Assembly: GCA_023647555.1 (NCBI GenBank)
Contig: JALRLY010000247.1
Coordinates: 5,863 to 41,168 of the forward strand
Reading direction: 5' to 3'
Origin: Pancytospora philotis
Lineage: Eukaryota > Microsporidia
Length of the DNA stretch: 35,306 nucleotides
Below the pieces are notes generated by a model. It was given only the letters and a program-made list of their open reading frames with translations. It ran no database searches and had not been told where the DNA came from. Made by a program: the position numbers and the translations under genes. This document shows positions 1 to 9,033 of this stretch, in pieces. Positions within the stretch are counted from its first letter, which is position 1, and every line of letters starts with the position of its first letter.

Positions 1-9
1 CGCATTCCG

Positions 10-67
10 CCAATCGCAATAGCCATCAGTTGAAACACTGCGATTCCCTCCTTTTTCAGCTATAAAA
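10..67 (+). promoter_or_regulatory. Promoter of histone H3: CCAAT, pyrimidine box, TATA
   Basis: CCAAT lies at 10-14, CCCTCCTTT at 46-54 and TATAAAA at 61-67, 28 bases before the ATG at 89. The pyrimidine box and TATA have the same 15-base offset as in front of the small basic gene at 8701. The string TCAGCTATAAA around this TATA recurs before the structured RNA at 17676. The short TATA-to-ATG distance implies a very short 5' leader. Confidence 0.6.
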
Positions 68-88
68 AGAAATATTTTCGGGACCCAT

Positions 89-541
89 ATGGCGAGAACC
101 AAACAATCTGCAAGAAAGTCACCGGGCATCACGGGCGGTAAGGCCCCGAGGAAGCAGCTGGTGTCCAAGTCCGCGAGGAAGACCACGTCCGAGACACCGT
201 CCAGCGGTGCCGTCAAGAAGCACAGATACAAGCCGGGCACTGTTGCTCTGCGCGAGATCCGCAGATACCAGAGGAGCACCGAGCGCCTCATCCGCAAGCT
301 GCCGTTCCAGAGGATGTGCAGGTACATCTGCAGGGAGCAGGCCAACGCGGCGGACATCAGGTTCCAGGGCCCTGCGCTCGTTGCGCTCCAGGAGGCCACC
401 GAGCTCTACTTGGTCGGCCTGTTCGAGGATGCGCTGCTCTGCGCGCAGCACGCGAAGAGGGTCACCGTCTTCGGCAAGGACTTCCTCTTGGTCTCCAGAA
501 TCCGCTCTAGGTTCATGAAAGTTTCAAATATCCAGGAATAA
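89..541 (+). CDS. Histone H3, divergent, with a tail insertion
   Basis: This is core histone H3 of the nucleosome, 150 aa against about 136 in most eukaryotes. The N-terminus [10 protein letters not shown] is nearly canonical and is followed by a three-residue insertion (PGI) before [10 protein letters not shown]. The histone fold follows ([42 protein letters not shown]). The K4, K9 and K27 contexts are kept. The loop carrying Lys79 in other eukaryotes is longer and reads [10 protein letters not shown], with no lysine. The C-terminus has an extra tail beyond the usual end. The start is fixed by the conserved MARTK and by TATA 28 bases upstream. AATAAA overlaps the stop codon and may be the polyadenylation signal. 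Identification is secure; the variant type (bulk or special) is not known. Confidence 0.96.
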   Translation: MARTKQSARKSPGITGGKAPRKQLVSKSARKTTSETPSSGAVKKHRYKPGTVALREIRRYQRSTERLIRKLPFQRMCRYICREQANAADIRFQGPALVALQEATELYLVGLFEDALLCAQHAKRVTVFGKDFLLVSRIRSRFMKVSNIQE

Positions 542-981
542 ATAATATGTTCAATCTACCCGGCCTGTCCACCATCTGTTTTTCTTCTCCTTTGTCTGCA
601 AATTTTGCTGGCGCGCGTTTGGCTTTGTTTCCCGCGGGCATCTGTTTGGATATTGATCTGCAGTGGCGCTCGGCGCCGCGGCGTCCGTACAGAAGCCGCG
701 GCTATATGCCTGTGCCTTAAGGTTTGATGCTCTGCGGTTGCTTGCTTCATAGAAAGACACGCAACGATTTACTGCAAGGAATGGACCAACAAAATTTGCC
801 GGTCTCCTTTACTGCGCTCAGGAGCTGCTTATGCTGCGAAGTAGTCAGCCAGGCAACACCATCATCTGCCGATACTCTCTAAGCCAATCTAATCAGGATG
901 CCGAGCCTTAATTCTGGCTGTTGAATGCGGCTAGGTTATCGTCGAAGCGGCAACTCTATTTTTTTTGCGGCCTCCTTTTCG
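542..981. other. Intergenic, no supported gene
   Basis: This 440-base gap lies between histone H3 and the next plus-strand gene. It holds an isolated CAAAATTTGCC box near 789. A minus-strand ORF of 64 codons (556-750) is basic but matches no family and overlaps another unsupported ORF, so it is not called. No tRNA or structured element was recognised. Confidence 0.5.
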
Positions 982-1314
982 ATGCGCCCGGGAGTTTGCC
1001 ATGTGTTCCCGTTTTACGTCGAAGAGCAGGCCCGCTTCGATATCTGCCCGGACCCGCGCGCCGAGGAGCTGGTGGTGAGGGGCACGCTGTGCAAGAGAGA
1101 GGCGTTCGAGCCTGCGGCCCCGGTCTATGATGGCGGCCAACTCGTAGCGGACAAAATTTTCTGCTGGGTGCCGGCAGGGACCGCCAGTGCGATGCAGCGC
1201 GGGCTGGAGCTCATGAAAGAGGGCATAGGCCTCAAAGAGGCAGCGACGCAGCGAGTCGTTGGCTCGCCGTTCAAGCATGCCAGGGCTTTCAGCAAAAGCA
1301 GGAGCAGCTGCTGA
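982..1314 (+). CDS. Hypothetical protein, 110 aa
   Basis: I do not recognise this protein. It has GC-rich codon use like its neighbours and no obvious membrane segment or signal peptide. The middle reads like a small folded domain (HVFPFYVEEQARFDICPDP, then LVVRGTLCKREAFEP, then DKIFCWVPAG), and the C-terminus is Ser/Lys/Arg-rich. The ATG at 982 follows a T-run (TATTTTTTTTGCGG) and is preferred. An in-frame ATG at 925 would add 19 residues with no clear signal. The opposite strand is also open over most of this span, so the strand assignment is moderate. AATAAAA lies about 25 bases after the stop. Confidence 0.5.
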   Translation: MRPGVCHVFPFYVEEQARFDICPDPRAEELVVRGTLCKREAFEPAAPVYDGGQLVADKIFCWVPAGTASAMQRGLELMKEGIGLKEAATQRVVGSPFKHARAFSKSRSSC

Positions 1315-1622
1315 CATTCCCTCTGCGGGCTTTACCCAATAAAACTGCTGTCAAAATGCGATCCCGTTTATTAAAGTTGCCACGAAGTATGCAATTTCAG
1401 CTACATGCGCCTGGTAATACCAGAGTATTGCAGAACGCGTTGCCTGCCTACTAAACGATGGGCGCTGAGCCAATAAATTACTCTGCTAATCTGACACATT
1501 TACTGCTGCACTGTGCTGTGCGTATAGAAAGAACAGCATACAGACACTGCCCGCTGCTACACCGCTTCAGCATATTTACGCCGTTTCAACCGGCGTATTT
1601 GAGGCGAAAATTTCAGTTTATT
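1315..1622. other. Intergenic, ERO1 upstream region
   Basis: This stretch is AT-richer than the flanking genes. It contains a possible polyadenylation signal for the upstream gene (CAATAAAAC near 1338) and an AAAATTT box at 1607-1613, ten bases before the ERO1 ATG. An in-frame ATG at 1458 also opens here, but the residues it would add look non-conserved and would bury the signal peptide. Confidence 0.5.
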
Positions 1623-2669
1623 ATGTTTTGCGCCCCGTTGATTGTGCCGATGCCGCTGCGACTATTTTTCAGCTCGGTGTGCGCGAGCGCGCGCCGGCTG
1701 CCGGAGCAGACCGCGCTGAATAATCTGGGCATCTATGAGCAGCTGCGGAGCGTCGCCGAGTCGGACTACTTCTCGAAGATCCAGATGGGGCTCAACGGGG
1801 AGTGCCCGATCGGGACGCGCAAGTGCTCGGCAAGCGCCTGCGGGGTCAGGAAGGTGGATTTCGGCGGGCAGAAGGGCGTCATCGACCTCCTGCAGACGCG
1901 CGAGGCCTACTCCAAGCACGCGGCCACGGGGTCGGCCGAGGTGTGGACCGCGCTGCATGCGGTCGCAGGGCGGGACGCATACGTGTCGCGTCTGCTGAGC
2001 GGGCTGCGGCTCTCGATCACCACGCACATATCGGCCTTCTACATGCCGTACATCGGCGGCTACGTCTCGAGCCCGCATGTGCTGCAGCGCGTGCACAACG
2101 AGAGCTACCAGCGCAATCTCGAGGAGCTGTATGCGGTGTACAGGACAGCGGTGGCCGCGCTGCTGAACAGCCCGAGCGAAATACCCGAGGCCGTGCTCGA
2201 GCTGAGCGCCAAAATTGTGCAGCAGAACGCAGCCGAGCTGGGGCACCGCGCACACGGCGGGCCCGTGCTGCGCGCCCCGGCCTCGCTCAGCATCATGGAC
2301 GAGCTCAACATAGACAACCTGCACATCAGTCCGAGTGTGCTTCCGCTCTTCGGCGAGATGATCGGACTGCTGAGCTGCCTGAACTGCGAGAAGTGCATGC
2401 TGTGGGGGACCATCCAGATCAGGGGGCTGCGGGCGGCAGTTAAGGCGCTGAACAAAAAGCCGCTCACTAAGCTAGATCTCATCTGCCTCGTCAACGCTTT
2501 CCGAAGGGCCAGCGTGAGCATCCGAGAGGGTCCGCGGCTGATGCGCGCCCGTTTTGCACTACTGCGCCACCTGACGATGTACTACTACTACGAGCTGCTC
2601 GGGGGCACCGTCTTGATAAGTATATTCGTGCTGAGGCATCTGCATGCGAGAAGAAGTAAATCCCGTTAA
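1623..2669 (+). CDS. ERO1: Endoplasmic reticulum oxidoreductin Ero1
   Basis: Ero1 is the FAD-dependent oxidase of the ER lumen that re-oxidises protein disulfide isomerase and so drives disulfide formation. From the ATG at 1623 the protein has 348 residues. Residues 1-23 form a hydrophobic signal peptide ending CASA. A cysteine cluster at C61, C68 and C73 fits the shuttle region. The family motif LRLSITTHISAFY, which lines the FAD site, is present. The active-site block CLNCEKC, with the reactive pair C255/C258, is followed by the typical WGTIQIRGL. A hydrophobic stretch near the C-terminus (GGTVLISIFVL) could help hold it at the membrane. The protein is shorter than fungal Ero1 (over 500 aa), as usual for reduced genomes. 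The AAAATTT box ten bases upstream and the signal peptide decide the start; 1650 is a second possibility. Confidence 0.9.
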   Translation: MFCAPLIVPMPLRLFFSSVCASARRLPEQTALNNLGIYEQLRSVAESDYFSKIQMGLNGECPIGTRKCSASACGVRKVDFGGQKGVIDLLQTREAYSKHAATGSAEVWTALHAVAGRDAYVSRLLSGLRLSITTHISAFYMPYIGGYVSSPHVLQRVHNESYQRNLEELYAVYRTAVAALLNSPSEIPEAVLELSAKIVQQNAAELGHRAHGGPVLRAPASLSIMDELNIDNLHISPSVLPLFGEMIGLLSCLNCEKCMLWGTIQIRGLRAAVKALNKKPLTKLDLICLVNAFRRASVSIREGPRLMRARFALLRHLTMYYYYELLGGTVLISIFVLRHLHARRSKSR

Positions 2670-2937
2670 GTTATCTACCACACGTTCAGCCTTCTATTCT
2701 TTTAGCACCGCAGTGCGTGCTTGCAGATTGGCGATCGCTTGCAGCACTTTACAGGCTACTATAACAATATCCGCACAGGCTTCCGAGCAAAAAAGTGATG
2801 CTTGAACTGTTAGGCAGTACAGGGCGACTTGCACGCAAAATGAGTGAATTAAAATCTTTATTGCAATCATCACGTCCATCTGCAGGCACATGCCCGCGCA
2901 GTTAGCACGCGATGCAAGGCTGCGGCGTGGCGCACAG

Positions 2938-3678
2938 CTAAAACTTCCATCTATTCTCGCAGACGGTGCAGTACACGAACGTGGTCATCGGCTCGTCGCA
3001 CGAGCGCGTCTGCTGCTGGCTGTAGACGCATTTCCTATTCTTGCAGCGCGAGCACTGGAAGAGGTCGGTCTCGGCAGACACCTGCGCGGTCTGCGCATCC
3101 GACACGCTTTTCTGATACGCGCTGGCGTCCAGCTTTTTCGTCTTCTCGGACTTCATCTCCGAGTGCGACATCTTCACAAAGCCGAGCGGCTCTACCGCGC
3201 CGTTGTAGATGTCGGCGCACAGCTCCGCGTTCTCCTTCAGATTGTAGCACTTCGAGCGCACGGTCTTGGAAAACTCGGCGCCGTGGATGTCCATGATGCA
3301 GCGCGCGATCTGGAAGCACTTGGGCGCGGCAGCAGCGAAGTCTATGCTCTCGATGTTCGCCTTGAACGCGCCGAGAAACATGGCCGCTGCCTTATCTACA
3401 TTTGCGGACTTGGTCGCATACTTATCAAGCGCCTGCTTCTCGGTCAAGACCTCTCGCTCGTCCCCGGACTCCTTCCCATCCAGAGCATTGGAAGTTCTAT
3501 GCGCATCTCCGGCCGACTTAGCCGTGCAGGCTGCTTTAGAATCTGGCTTACGGCCCGCAGACGGCTTATTTGACACACTCGGCTTCGTGGCAGCGTCTGC
3601 AGCCGCGCTTTCTGCCGCGGACGCGCTGTGCTGGGAAATGTCGCTGTTTTTAATAGCACTCTCGGTATTTCTGCCCAT
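2938..3678 (-). CDS. Transcription elongation factor TFIIS
   Basis: TFIIS reactivates backtracked RNA polymerase II by stimulating transcript cleavage. The protein is 246 aa. A Ser/Ala/Lys-rich linker of about 75 residues opens it in place of a clear LW domain. A helical central domain contacting polymerase follows. The C-terminal zinc ribbon (residues 209-240) has CSRC and CTVC pairs, and the catalytic acidic pair D228-E229 lies in CDEPMT. The protein ends NRWKF, as the family does. The start at 3678 is chosen because AAAATTTT (3683-3690) lies four bases before it; the upstream ATG at 3699 is on the far side of that box. Convergent with the preceding gene. Confidence 0.92.
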   Translation of the reverse strand: MGRNTESAIKNSDISQHSASAAESAAADAATKPSVSNKPSAGRKPDSKAACTAKSAGDAHRTSNALDGKESGDEREVLTEKQALDKYATKSANVDKAAAMFLGAFKANIESIDFAAAAPKCFQIARCIMDIHGAEFSKTVRSKCYNLKENAELCADIYNGAVEPLGFVKMSHSEMKSEKTKKLDASAYQKSVSDAQTAQVSAETDLFQCSRCKNRKCVYSQQQTRSCDEPMTTFVYCTVCENRWKF

Positions 3679-3682
3679 GGGC

Positions 3683-3690
3683 AAAATTTT
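3683..3690 (-). promoter_or_regulatory. AAAATTTT box of the TFIIS gene
   Basis: AAAATTTT followed by GCCC and the ATG: the box ends four bases before the start. The peroxiredoxin gene has the same arrangement (AAAATTTT, ACCC, ATG), which supports a real promoter or initiator element with an almost absent leader. Confidence 0.55.
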
Positions 3691-4047
3691 TGACGCCATT
3701 CTGTGCGGGATTTCCGCCCGTTCTGAATTGACTGGACGGTCCCCACCATGCGCTATCTGCCTCTGCCATGTTAGTGCCATATGGCGATATTCGTACATTT
3801 TATATCGCAAGGATTATAGCCTGGTCTGCGCATTGCACTGGTATAAAAAGCAACGGTCGGCTTTGGGGCGCGGTGTGAGACAATCATGCCACAAGTGCTG
3901 AGCATTAGGTGGTCGGATAAAACATCCGTCGTTGCATTTATTCTAGCGTGCCAAAGCTGTTAGCCTGGTATGATCCGGCATTACACGCATCAGAGACGGC
4001 CGCTTCTGCGCCGGCCGCCACATAATTTTTACGCGGCGCGCGAGCCC
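3691..4047. other. Intergenic between divergent TFIIS and MPE1 genes
   Basis: A shared upstream region between two genes that point away from each other. Besides the TFIIS box it holds TAATTTTT at 4023-4030, 18 bases before the MPE1 ATG. No other gene or RNA was recognised. Confidence 0.5.
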
Positions 4048-4806
4048 ATGGCCTCGTTCATAAACTACCGCTTCCGCTCGAACAAGGACTTCTCCCAGGT
4101 CTTTTTCGAGAGCAACGGGCTGCCGCTGTGGGAGCTGAAGTACGAGATAATCAACCAGCGCAAGATGCAGTCGAAGGACTTCGACCTGCTCTTCTACGAC
4201 TCGGAGACCGAGGAGCAGATCACGGACGAGTACGCGCACATCCCGCGGAACAGCCACATCATCGTGCACCGCATCCCGGTGTGGATGTCCAAGAACGTCA
4301 TCCAGACGCGCGAGCGCAAGAACGACCACATCGCCACCAAGAAGTTCCTCAAGGAGCCGCCCGAGAACTACACGTGCTTCCGCTGCGGCAACAAGGGCCA
4401 CTTCATCCAGCACTGCCCGACGAACAGCGACAAGAGCTACGACATCGTGAAGATCCGGAAGCCGTCGGGCATCCCGAAGGACTTCCTCGAGCGCGTGCAG
4501 GACGGCGCGGACGGCACGAACTCGATGCTCGTCACCGACGACGGGTTCGTGAAGGTGATGCCCCAGACGCAGGACTGGGCGCGGCAGGGCACCTCGGTGG
4601 TCGCGCGCGGAAGCGTCCCGCGCGAGCTGCAGTGCCCCAACTGCCTGGGGCTGCTCAACAGGCCCGTGACCACAAACTGCGGCCACTCCTACTGCGAGGG
4701 CTGTCTGCAGATCGAGAGCAAGTGCCTCATGTGCTCCAAGATTGTGACGCGCATCAGCTACAACAAGTACACGGCCTCTAAGGTTGAGAAGTACCTCGGC
4801 AGGTAG
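4048..4806 (+). CDS. MPE1: mRNA 3'-end processing factor Mpe1 (RBBP6 family)
   Basis: Mpe1 is a subunit of the cleavage and polyadenylation factor. The 252-aa protein has the full diagnostic order. A ubiquitin-like DWNN domain comes first (about residues 1-75; INYRFRSNKDF, FFESNGLPLWELKYEII, DFDLLFYDSETEEQITDEY). A CCHC zinc knuckle follows near residue 110 (CFRCGNKGHFIQHC). Last is a RING-type finger at about 196-231 (CPNCLGLLNRPV, CGHSYCEGC, CLMC). The long Arg/Ser tail of metazoan RBBP6 is absent, as in yeast. The start at MASFINYRF matches the DWNN beginning; the in-frame ATG at 3970 would add 26 unconserved residues upstream of the promoter box. Confidence 0.95.
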   Translation: MASFINYRFRSNKDFSQVFFESNGLPLWELKYEIINQRKMQSKDFDLLFYDSETEEQITDEYAHIPRNSHIIVHRIPVWMSKNVIQTRERKNDHIATKKFLKEPPENYTCFRCGNKGHFIQHCPTNSDKSYDIVKIRKPSGIPKDFLERVQDGADGTNSMLVTDDGFVKVMPQTQDWARQGTSVVARGSVPRELQCPNCLGLLNRPVTTNCGHSYCEGCLQIESKCLMCSKIVTRISYNKYTASKVEKYLGR

Positions 4807-4890
4807 CGTACCGCGTGTTCGAAGCCATTAAATTACTATGTAGACAGTTTATCATGTAAGAAGCCATATGCAAAGACAAAGTGCGTGATT

Positions 4891-5655
4891 TTAATCAGAA
4901 ATGCGCCGCTCCGCATGCAGCGCATTTGGCAGCTCATCTATAATGTCGGAGGTTATCAGGCCGTATCCCGATCGGGAGAAGGCCAAGCGCGCCGCCTTGC
5001 GGACCAGGCGGCAGGCATCCGCACATGCTTGCAGGTAGTCATCGCCGCGCGCTACGGAAAGCGCGGTGGCCAGCACCCCCGAGAGGATGTCGCCCTGCCC
5101 TCCACAGCGCTTAGCAGCGCCCTGATCGTCAACCTCGCGCTCGCTGGCGCCGGATGCTACCCTGTCGGTCTTACCTTTATACACGCAGGTGTGCCCGGGC
5201 GCCACTGAGAGGCCTGTGCTTTCCTTGCAGTTCGGCGTAAGCACGCATTTGGTCAAGAAGGCCAGCGCGCCTTCTTTGTAGTAGTGTATGCCGTCGGCAT
5301 CAATGACTACAGGCACGCCGCGCGCATCCAGAAAGCGCAGACACTTCTCGATGGTTGCGAGCCGACGCGGAGACACCCTCCCGAGCCCGGGCCCGAAAAC
5401 GCAGGCTGTGATTTTGCTCAGCACGCGCTCGTCGTACCGCACCGGGCCGACGATGGCCTCTGGAAGCGTTTTGAGACTCGCCAACGCTCTACTGCTGCTG
5501 AGGATGTGCACGAGATCGGCTCCGGCGCGCAGCGCAGCCTTGGCGCTGAAGAGCGGGGCGCCAGTATAAAGGCGCGAGCCACCGATGACCAGAATGGTCC
5601 CGTTCTGTCCTTTGTGCTGACCGCCTTCTAGCTTCTTGAATACACCGTTCAGCAT
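4891..5655 (-). CDS. ADP/ATP-dependent NAD(P)H-hydrate dehydratase
   Basis: This enzyme repairs damaged nicotinamide cofactors by dehydrating NAD(P)HX back to NAD(P)H; the family is the YjeF C-terminal/CARKD ribokinase-like fold. The 254-aa protein shows the nucleotide-site motif GGSRLYTGAP near the N-terminus, AALRAGADLVH, FGPGLGR, VVIDADGIHYY and the catalytic GGQGDILSG, all in the expected order. There is no fused epimerase domain and no obvious targeting peptide, so a cytosolic location is likely. No AAAATTTT box was seen in front of this gene. It is convergent with MPE1 (84-base gap). Confidence 0.92.
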   Translation of the reverse strand: MLNGVFKKLEGGQHKGQNGTILVIGGSRLYTGAPLFSAKAALRAGADLVHILSSSRALASLKTLPEAIVGPVRYDERVLSKITACVFGPGLGRVSPRRLATIEKCLRFLDARGVPVVIDADGIHYYKEGALAFLTKCVLTPNCKESTGLSVAPGHTCVYKGKTDRVASGASEREVDDQGAAKRCGGQGDILSGVLATALSVARGDDYLQACADACRLVRKAARLAFSRSGYGLITSDIIDELPNALHAERRISD

Positions 5656-5791
5656 ATGATGGGCTAGGCATCATTCGAGTAATAAGACTGAGGGCTTTCA
5701 CACCAACAGCGCAGCATATTGCTACTTGAGCACGTTTTCCTATAATCAACGCGCCACTTGCGCACCAGACAATAAAAAACTCGTATTTAAT

Positions 5792-6832
5792 TTATTTATA
5801 GGAAAACTGCAGGACACCGGCGATTCCGCCCATTTCCTTGAGCTTGGCGCCGCTCTCGTGGATCTCCGGGATCACGCATATCTTCGCCCGCAGCTCGAGC
5901 GCCTGTCCGATGTACTTCTCGATGTGCTTGCGCGCCTCGACGGTCCGCGGACGGTACAGCGCGTCGGTGATGAAGAGCGTCTTCAGCGCGCCGTACTCCA
6001 GCGCCTCCTCGATCTCAGCGAAGCCCACGCAGACATCGGCCTTGCCGACCGCGATCATCACGAAGAAATCCTCCACCATCCGCAGATCGCCCACGTACTG
6101 CACTTCGGAGAACGCTTTGCTGAGCTGCTTGTCGAGCAGCATCTTGTTGATGACCTTCGCGTTCGGGATGTTCTTGTACTCGGGCGTCAGCTTCACCACC
6201 GTGGTGCTCTTCTCGAGCGTCTTGTCCTCCTTCAGCAGCGCCTTGTAGAACACGTCGTTGGCGCTGCTGAACCCCGCGATGATGACGATCCGGGCCTGCG
6301 CCCTGAGCGCGAGCACCGCCGCGATTGCCGGCTTGTAGTTCTTGTTCTTAATCTCCGCCTTGTACGCGTTTTTGATGTTGTTGGAGCCAACGGCCGACAC
6401 CACGCAGTCCTTGTCGTAGAGCACCACGAAGCAGATCCCCAGGACCTCTTTGGTGCTGTCGGCGAGGATCTTCTGCTCGGTGCGCGTCCACCTCTGCTTG
6501 GTGAGCTCGAACTTGTCGTTCAGCGCGACGTGGATGGAGTGGTACGTGCCCTGCTGCACGTGCTCGTTCTCCTTGCATATCCGGCCCTTCACGCTCATCA
6601 CGCCGTCCTCGAGGTCGAAGTCGGCGGTCTCGACCTTGATCGCGAGCCGCAGACTTATCTTCTGCTGCGAGCGGCCGCCGTCCATCGACAGCTTCCGCGT
6701 GGTGTGCGCCTCGACGACGTCCTCCGGGAACACCACGGAGCTCAGCGCGTAGATGTCGTCCGCGCACGTGGGGACCAGGACGACGGTCCCGCTGCGGGAC
6801 TTGCTATCGATCTGGTTCGAAACAATTTTCAT
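5792..6832 (-). CDS. DOM34: Pelota/Dom34, ribosome rescue factor
   Basis: Dom34/pelota is the eRF1 paralogue that, with Hbs1, splits stalled ribosomes in no-go decay. The 346-aa length matches the family. The N-terminal domain opens MKIV and contains SRSGTVVLVPTCADDIYALSSVV. The central domain has the AAVLALRAQARIVIIAGF region and no GGQ, as expected for pelota rather than eRF1. The C-terminal domain contains VQYVGDLRMVEDFFVMI and the closing GGIAGVLQF. AAAATTGTTT lies inside the first codons rather than upstream. Confidence 0.93.
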   Translation of the reverse strand: MKIVSNQIDSKSRSGTVVLVPTCADDIYALSSVVFPEDVVEAHTTRKLSMDGGRSQQKISLRLAIKVETADFDLEDGVMSVKGRICKENEHVQQGTYHSIHVALNDKFELTKQRWTRTEQKILADSTKEVLGICFVVLYDKDCVVSAVGSNNIKNAYKAEIKNKNYKPAIAAVLALRAQARIVIIAGFSSANDVFYKALLKEDKTLEKSTTVVKLTPEYKNIPNAKVINKMLLDKQLSKAFSEVQYVGDLRMVEDFFVMIAVGKADVCVGFAEIEEALEYGALKTLFITDALYRPRTVEARKHIEKYIGQALELRAKICVIPEIHESGAKLKEMGGIAGVLQFSYK

Positions 6833-7094
6833 CGCGCTGCAGGGGCGGCGGCCCGGCCGGTTTCTGTATTAAACCGGCAACCGCTGCATGCGGGCCGAGC
6901 TAGCGGTAATAGGCGGTTGCCCAGCGGCTATGCCGGAAGTTGTCGCGCCAGGCGCCGGTTATACCGCAAACCAGTGCCGAGGCGCCTAGGACAGGAAATA
7001 CCGTGCTGACTCATACAGCGCAACAAAAGCGCCTACTATGCACATCGGCAGCATAAGCGCACCCAGCGCGCGCCGCAGCGCACGGACACGCTCC

Positions 7095-7102
7095 AAAATT
7101 TT
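7095..7102 (+). promoter_or_regulatory. AAAATTTT box of the histone deacetylase gene
   Basis: A perfect AAAATTTT sits 22 bases before the ATG at 7125. The intervening bases are strongly GC-rich and end CACCCCAG. It favours 7125 over the in-frame ATG at 7038. Confidence 0.5.
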
Positions 7103-7124
7103 ACGGGCGCGCGGGCCACCCCAG

Positions 7125-8381
7125 ATGGCCAAAAATGTTTTGTACTTGCACGACCCGGAAATCGGCAACTTCTCGTACTCGCGCGGGCATCCGATGAAGC
7201 CGCTCCGCGTGCAGATGACGCATTCGCTCGTCGTCAACTACGAGCTGTTCAAGCACATGGACATCCGGCGGCCCTTCCACGCGTCGTATGACAACCTCGT
7301 CAGCTTCCACTCGCAGGACTACATCAACTTCCTCTCCAGCGTGACGGGCGACAACATGCACGAGCTCTCCAAGGACCTCTCCAAGTTCAACGTCGGCGAG
7401 GACTGCCCCGTCTTCCCCGGGCTCTTCGACTTCTGCAAGCTGTCCGCGGGCGGCTCGCTGCTCGCCGCGCAGAAGATCAACGCCGGCCGCTACGACATCG
7501 CGATCAACTGGGCAGGCGGGCTGCACCACGCCAAGCGGACCGAGGCGAGCGGCTTCTGCTACGTGAACGACATCGTGCTCGGCATTCTGGAGCTGCTGAA
7601 GGTGCACGAGCGCGTGCTGTACATCGACATCGACGTGCACCACGGCGACGGCGTCGAGGAGGCCTTCTACATCTCGGACCGCGTGATGACGCTCTCGTTC
7701 CACAAGTACGGCGACTACTTCCCGGGCACGGGCAGCCTGGACGACATCGGCTACGCCAAGGGCCGCGGCTACTCGGTCAACGTCCCGCTGAAGGACGGCA
7801 TCGACGACGAGACGTACCAGTCGATCTTCCGGCCCGTCGTGCAGCGGATCGTGGACGTGTTCCGGCCCTCCGTCATCGTGCTGCAGTGCGGCGCGGACTC
7901 CATATCGGGCGACAAGCTCGGCTGCTTCAACCTCTCGCACCGCGGCCACGGCGACTGCGTGGCCTTCGTCAAGGGCTTCGCGATCCCGCTCATCATGCTC
8001 GGGGGCGGCGGCTACACGATCGAGAACGTGGCGAAGGTCTGGACGTACGACACCAGCGTGGCGCTGGGCGTGGACGTCGACAGCGAGATCCCGTACAACG
8101 AGTATATGGACTACTACGGGCCGCACTACAAGCTCACCATCCCCAAGCTCAACCTGCCGAACATGAACACCCTGCAGGACATCGACGGGATCATCGAGCG
8201 CATCCACGAGAACCTGCGCAGCGTGAACCCCGCGCCCTCGGTCCAGATGCTGCGCACGCCCGCGAGCTTCGTGGAGGAGGAGAGCGACGACGAGGCCTAC
8301 TGGGAAAAGATCCGGACCGACTTCGGCGACGACTGCGCCGGTTTTGCCGACACGCGCTCCGCGGAGGCATGCAACGATTAA
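7125..8381 (+). CDS. Class I histone deacetylase (Rpd3/Hos2 type)
   Basis: A zinc-dependent deacetylase removing acetyl groups from histone lysines, 418 aa. Class I landmarks appear in order: [21 protein letters not shown] at the N-terminus; [22 protein letters not shown] with the catalytic histidine pair; [17 protein letters not shown] (about residues 165-180) with zinc ligands D and H; the [12 protein letters not shown] loop; [17 protein letters not shown]; and [15 protein letters not shown]. The acidic end [12 protein letters not shown] is typical. The C-terminus is short, without the long tail of Rpd3. [10 protein letters not shown] is the conserved beginning. It lies head-to-head with DOM34. 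Confidence 0.97.
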   Translation: MAKNVLYLHDPEIGNFSYSRGHPMKPLRVQMTHSLVVNYELFKHMDIRRPFHASYDNLVSFHSQDYINFLSSVTGDNMHELSKDLSKFNVGEDCPVFPGLFDFCKLSAGGSLLAAQKINAGRYDIAINWAGGLHHAKRTEASGFCYVNDIVLGILELLKVHERVLYIDIDVHHGDGVEEAFYISDRVMTLSFHKYGDYFPGTGSLDDIGYAKGRGYSVNVPLKDGIDDETYQSIFRPVVQRIVDVFRPSVIVLQCGADSISGDKLGCFNLSHRGHGDCVAFVKGFAIPLIMLGGGGYTIENVAKVWTYDTSVALGVDVDSEIPYNEYMDYYGPHYKLTIPKLNLPNMNTLQDIDGIIERIHENLRSVNPAPSVQMLRTPASFVEEESDDEAYWEKIRTDFGDDCAGFADTRSAEACND

Positions 8382-8646
8382 AGCCCCATGTGATTCTACT
8401 TGCTTAGGTCTTTATGTATCGCTTTTTTGGCGCATCCTGTGCTTTAGCAGGACTACTGCTGCTTTTGGCCGCAGCTCAGTTTGTTAATATGTTTTTTGCT
8501 CGTACGCGATCCCCGAGTTAAAACCGCCACGGTGTGGCATCTGCAATTGCTCGGGCATATGGAGTGCTAATTTGCGATACTAGGCGGGTATTTCTCGTAC
8601 ACTCGACCCGCATCTACTTTGATTATCCTGCTAGGGGTAAAACGGA
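8382..8646. other. Intergenic, no supported gene
   Basis: AT-rich spacer downstream of the deacetylase and upstream of the small basic gene. No coding signal, tRNA or repeated element was recognised; an open frame from 8534 is a shadow of the gene at 8701. Confidence 0.45.
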
Positions 8647-8679
8647 CCAATCACAGGGCCCTCCTTTCGCTAATATAAA
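8647..8679 (+). promoter_or_regulatory. Histone-like promoter of the small basic gene
   Basis: CCAAT at 8647-8651, CCCTCCTTT at 8659-8667 and TATAAA at 8674-8679, 27 bases before the ATG at 8701. The pyrimidine box to TATA offset (15 bases) equals that in front of histone H3, and the TATA to ATG distance differs by one base. This is the closest promoter match to H3 in the window. Confidence 0.6.
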
Positions 8680-8700
8680 CGGGCAGCCGTCATTATTACG

Positions 8701-9033
8701 ATGCAGACGGGGAACAAACGCAAATTTACAGATCTATCGCACTATTCCGATGACTACAGCGATGGGATGCAGCGCACCAGCATGCGGGTGCGTCTGCGCG
8801 CGCGGAGGCACCGTAACTACATCGCCGTGGCCAAGATCAACCGCCGGATGCAGAGAATGCTCGCGCTCTGGGCGCAGAAGCAGAACGAGGCGAAGCAGCA
8901 GCGTCCGAGGAACAAACTCCTGGAGTGCTCGCAGTACATCGCCAAGAAGCTCAAGTACTTCTTCTGCTATCTCATCACGGTCGACAGATCAGACAGGAGG
9001 ATCATCAAATCGGTCCATTACGACGGTAAATAA
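8701..9033 (+). CDS. Small basic protein, H3-like promoter
   Basis: I do not recognise the 110-aa product. It is strongly basic, with Lys and Arg making up roughly a quarter of residues. Residues 1-25 are acidic and polar (SHYSDDYSDG), then an arginine-rich stretch (RVRLRARRHRNY) leads into a helix-prone region (AKINRRMQRMLALWAQKQNEAK) and a short aromatic segment (KYFFCYLITV). No known histone fold could be matched. The promoter is laid out like that of histone H3, and the 3' end (TAAATAAATAATG) also resembles the H3 end, so co-expression with histones is inferred. A chromatin or nucleic-acid-binding role is possible but unproven. Confidence 0.72.
   Translation: MQTGNKRKFTDLSHYSDDYSDGMQRTSMRVRLRARRHRNYIAVAKINRRMQRMLALWAQKQNEAKQQRPRNKLLECSQYIAKKLKYFFCYLITVDRSDRRIIKSVHYDGK

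Noticed and set aside
556..750. Minus-strand 64-codon basic ORF convergent with H3
   Set aside because: No family match, no nearby promoter box at the expected distance, and an overlapping ORF in another frame is equally open.
2890..3901. Plus-strand frames across the TFIIS gene
   Set aside because: They are antisense to a clearly identified TFIIS with its zinc ribbon and catalytic acidic pair.
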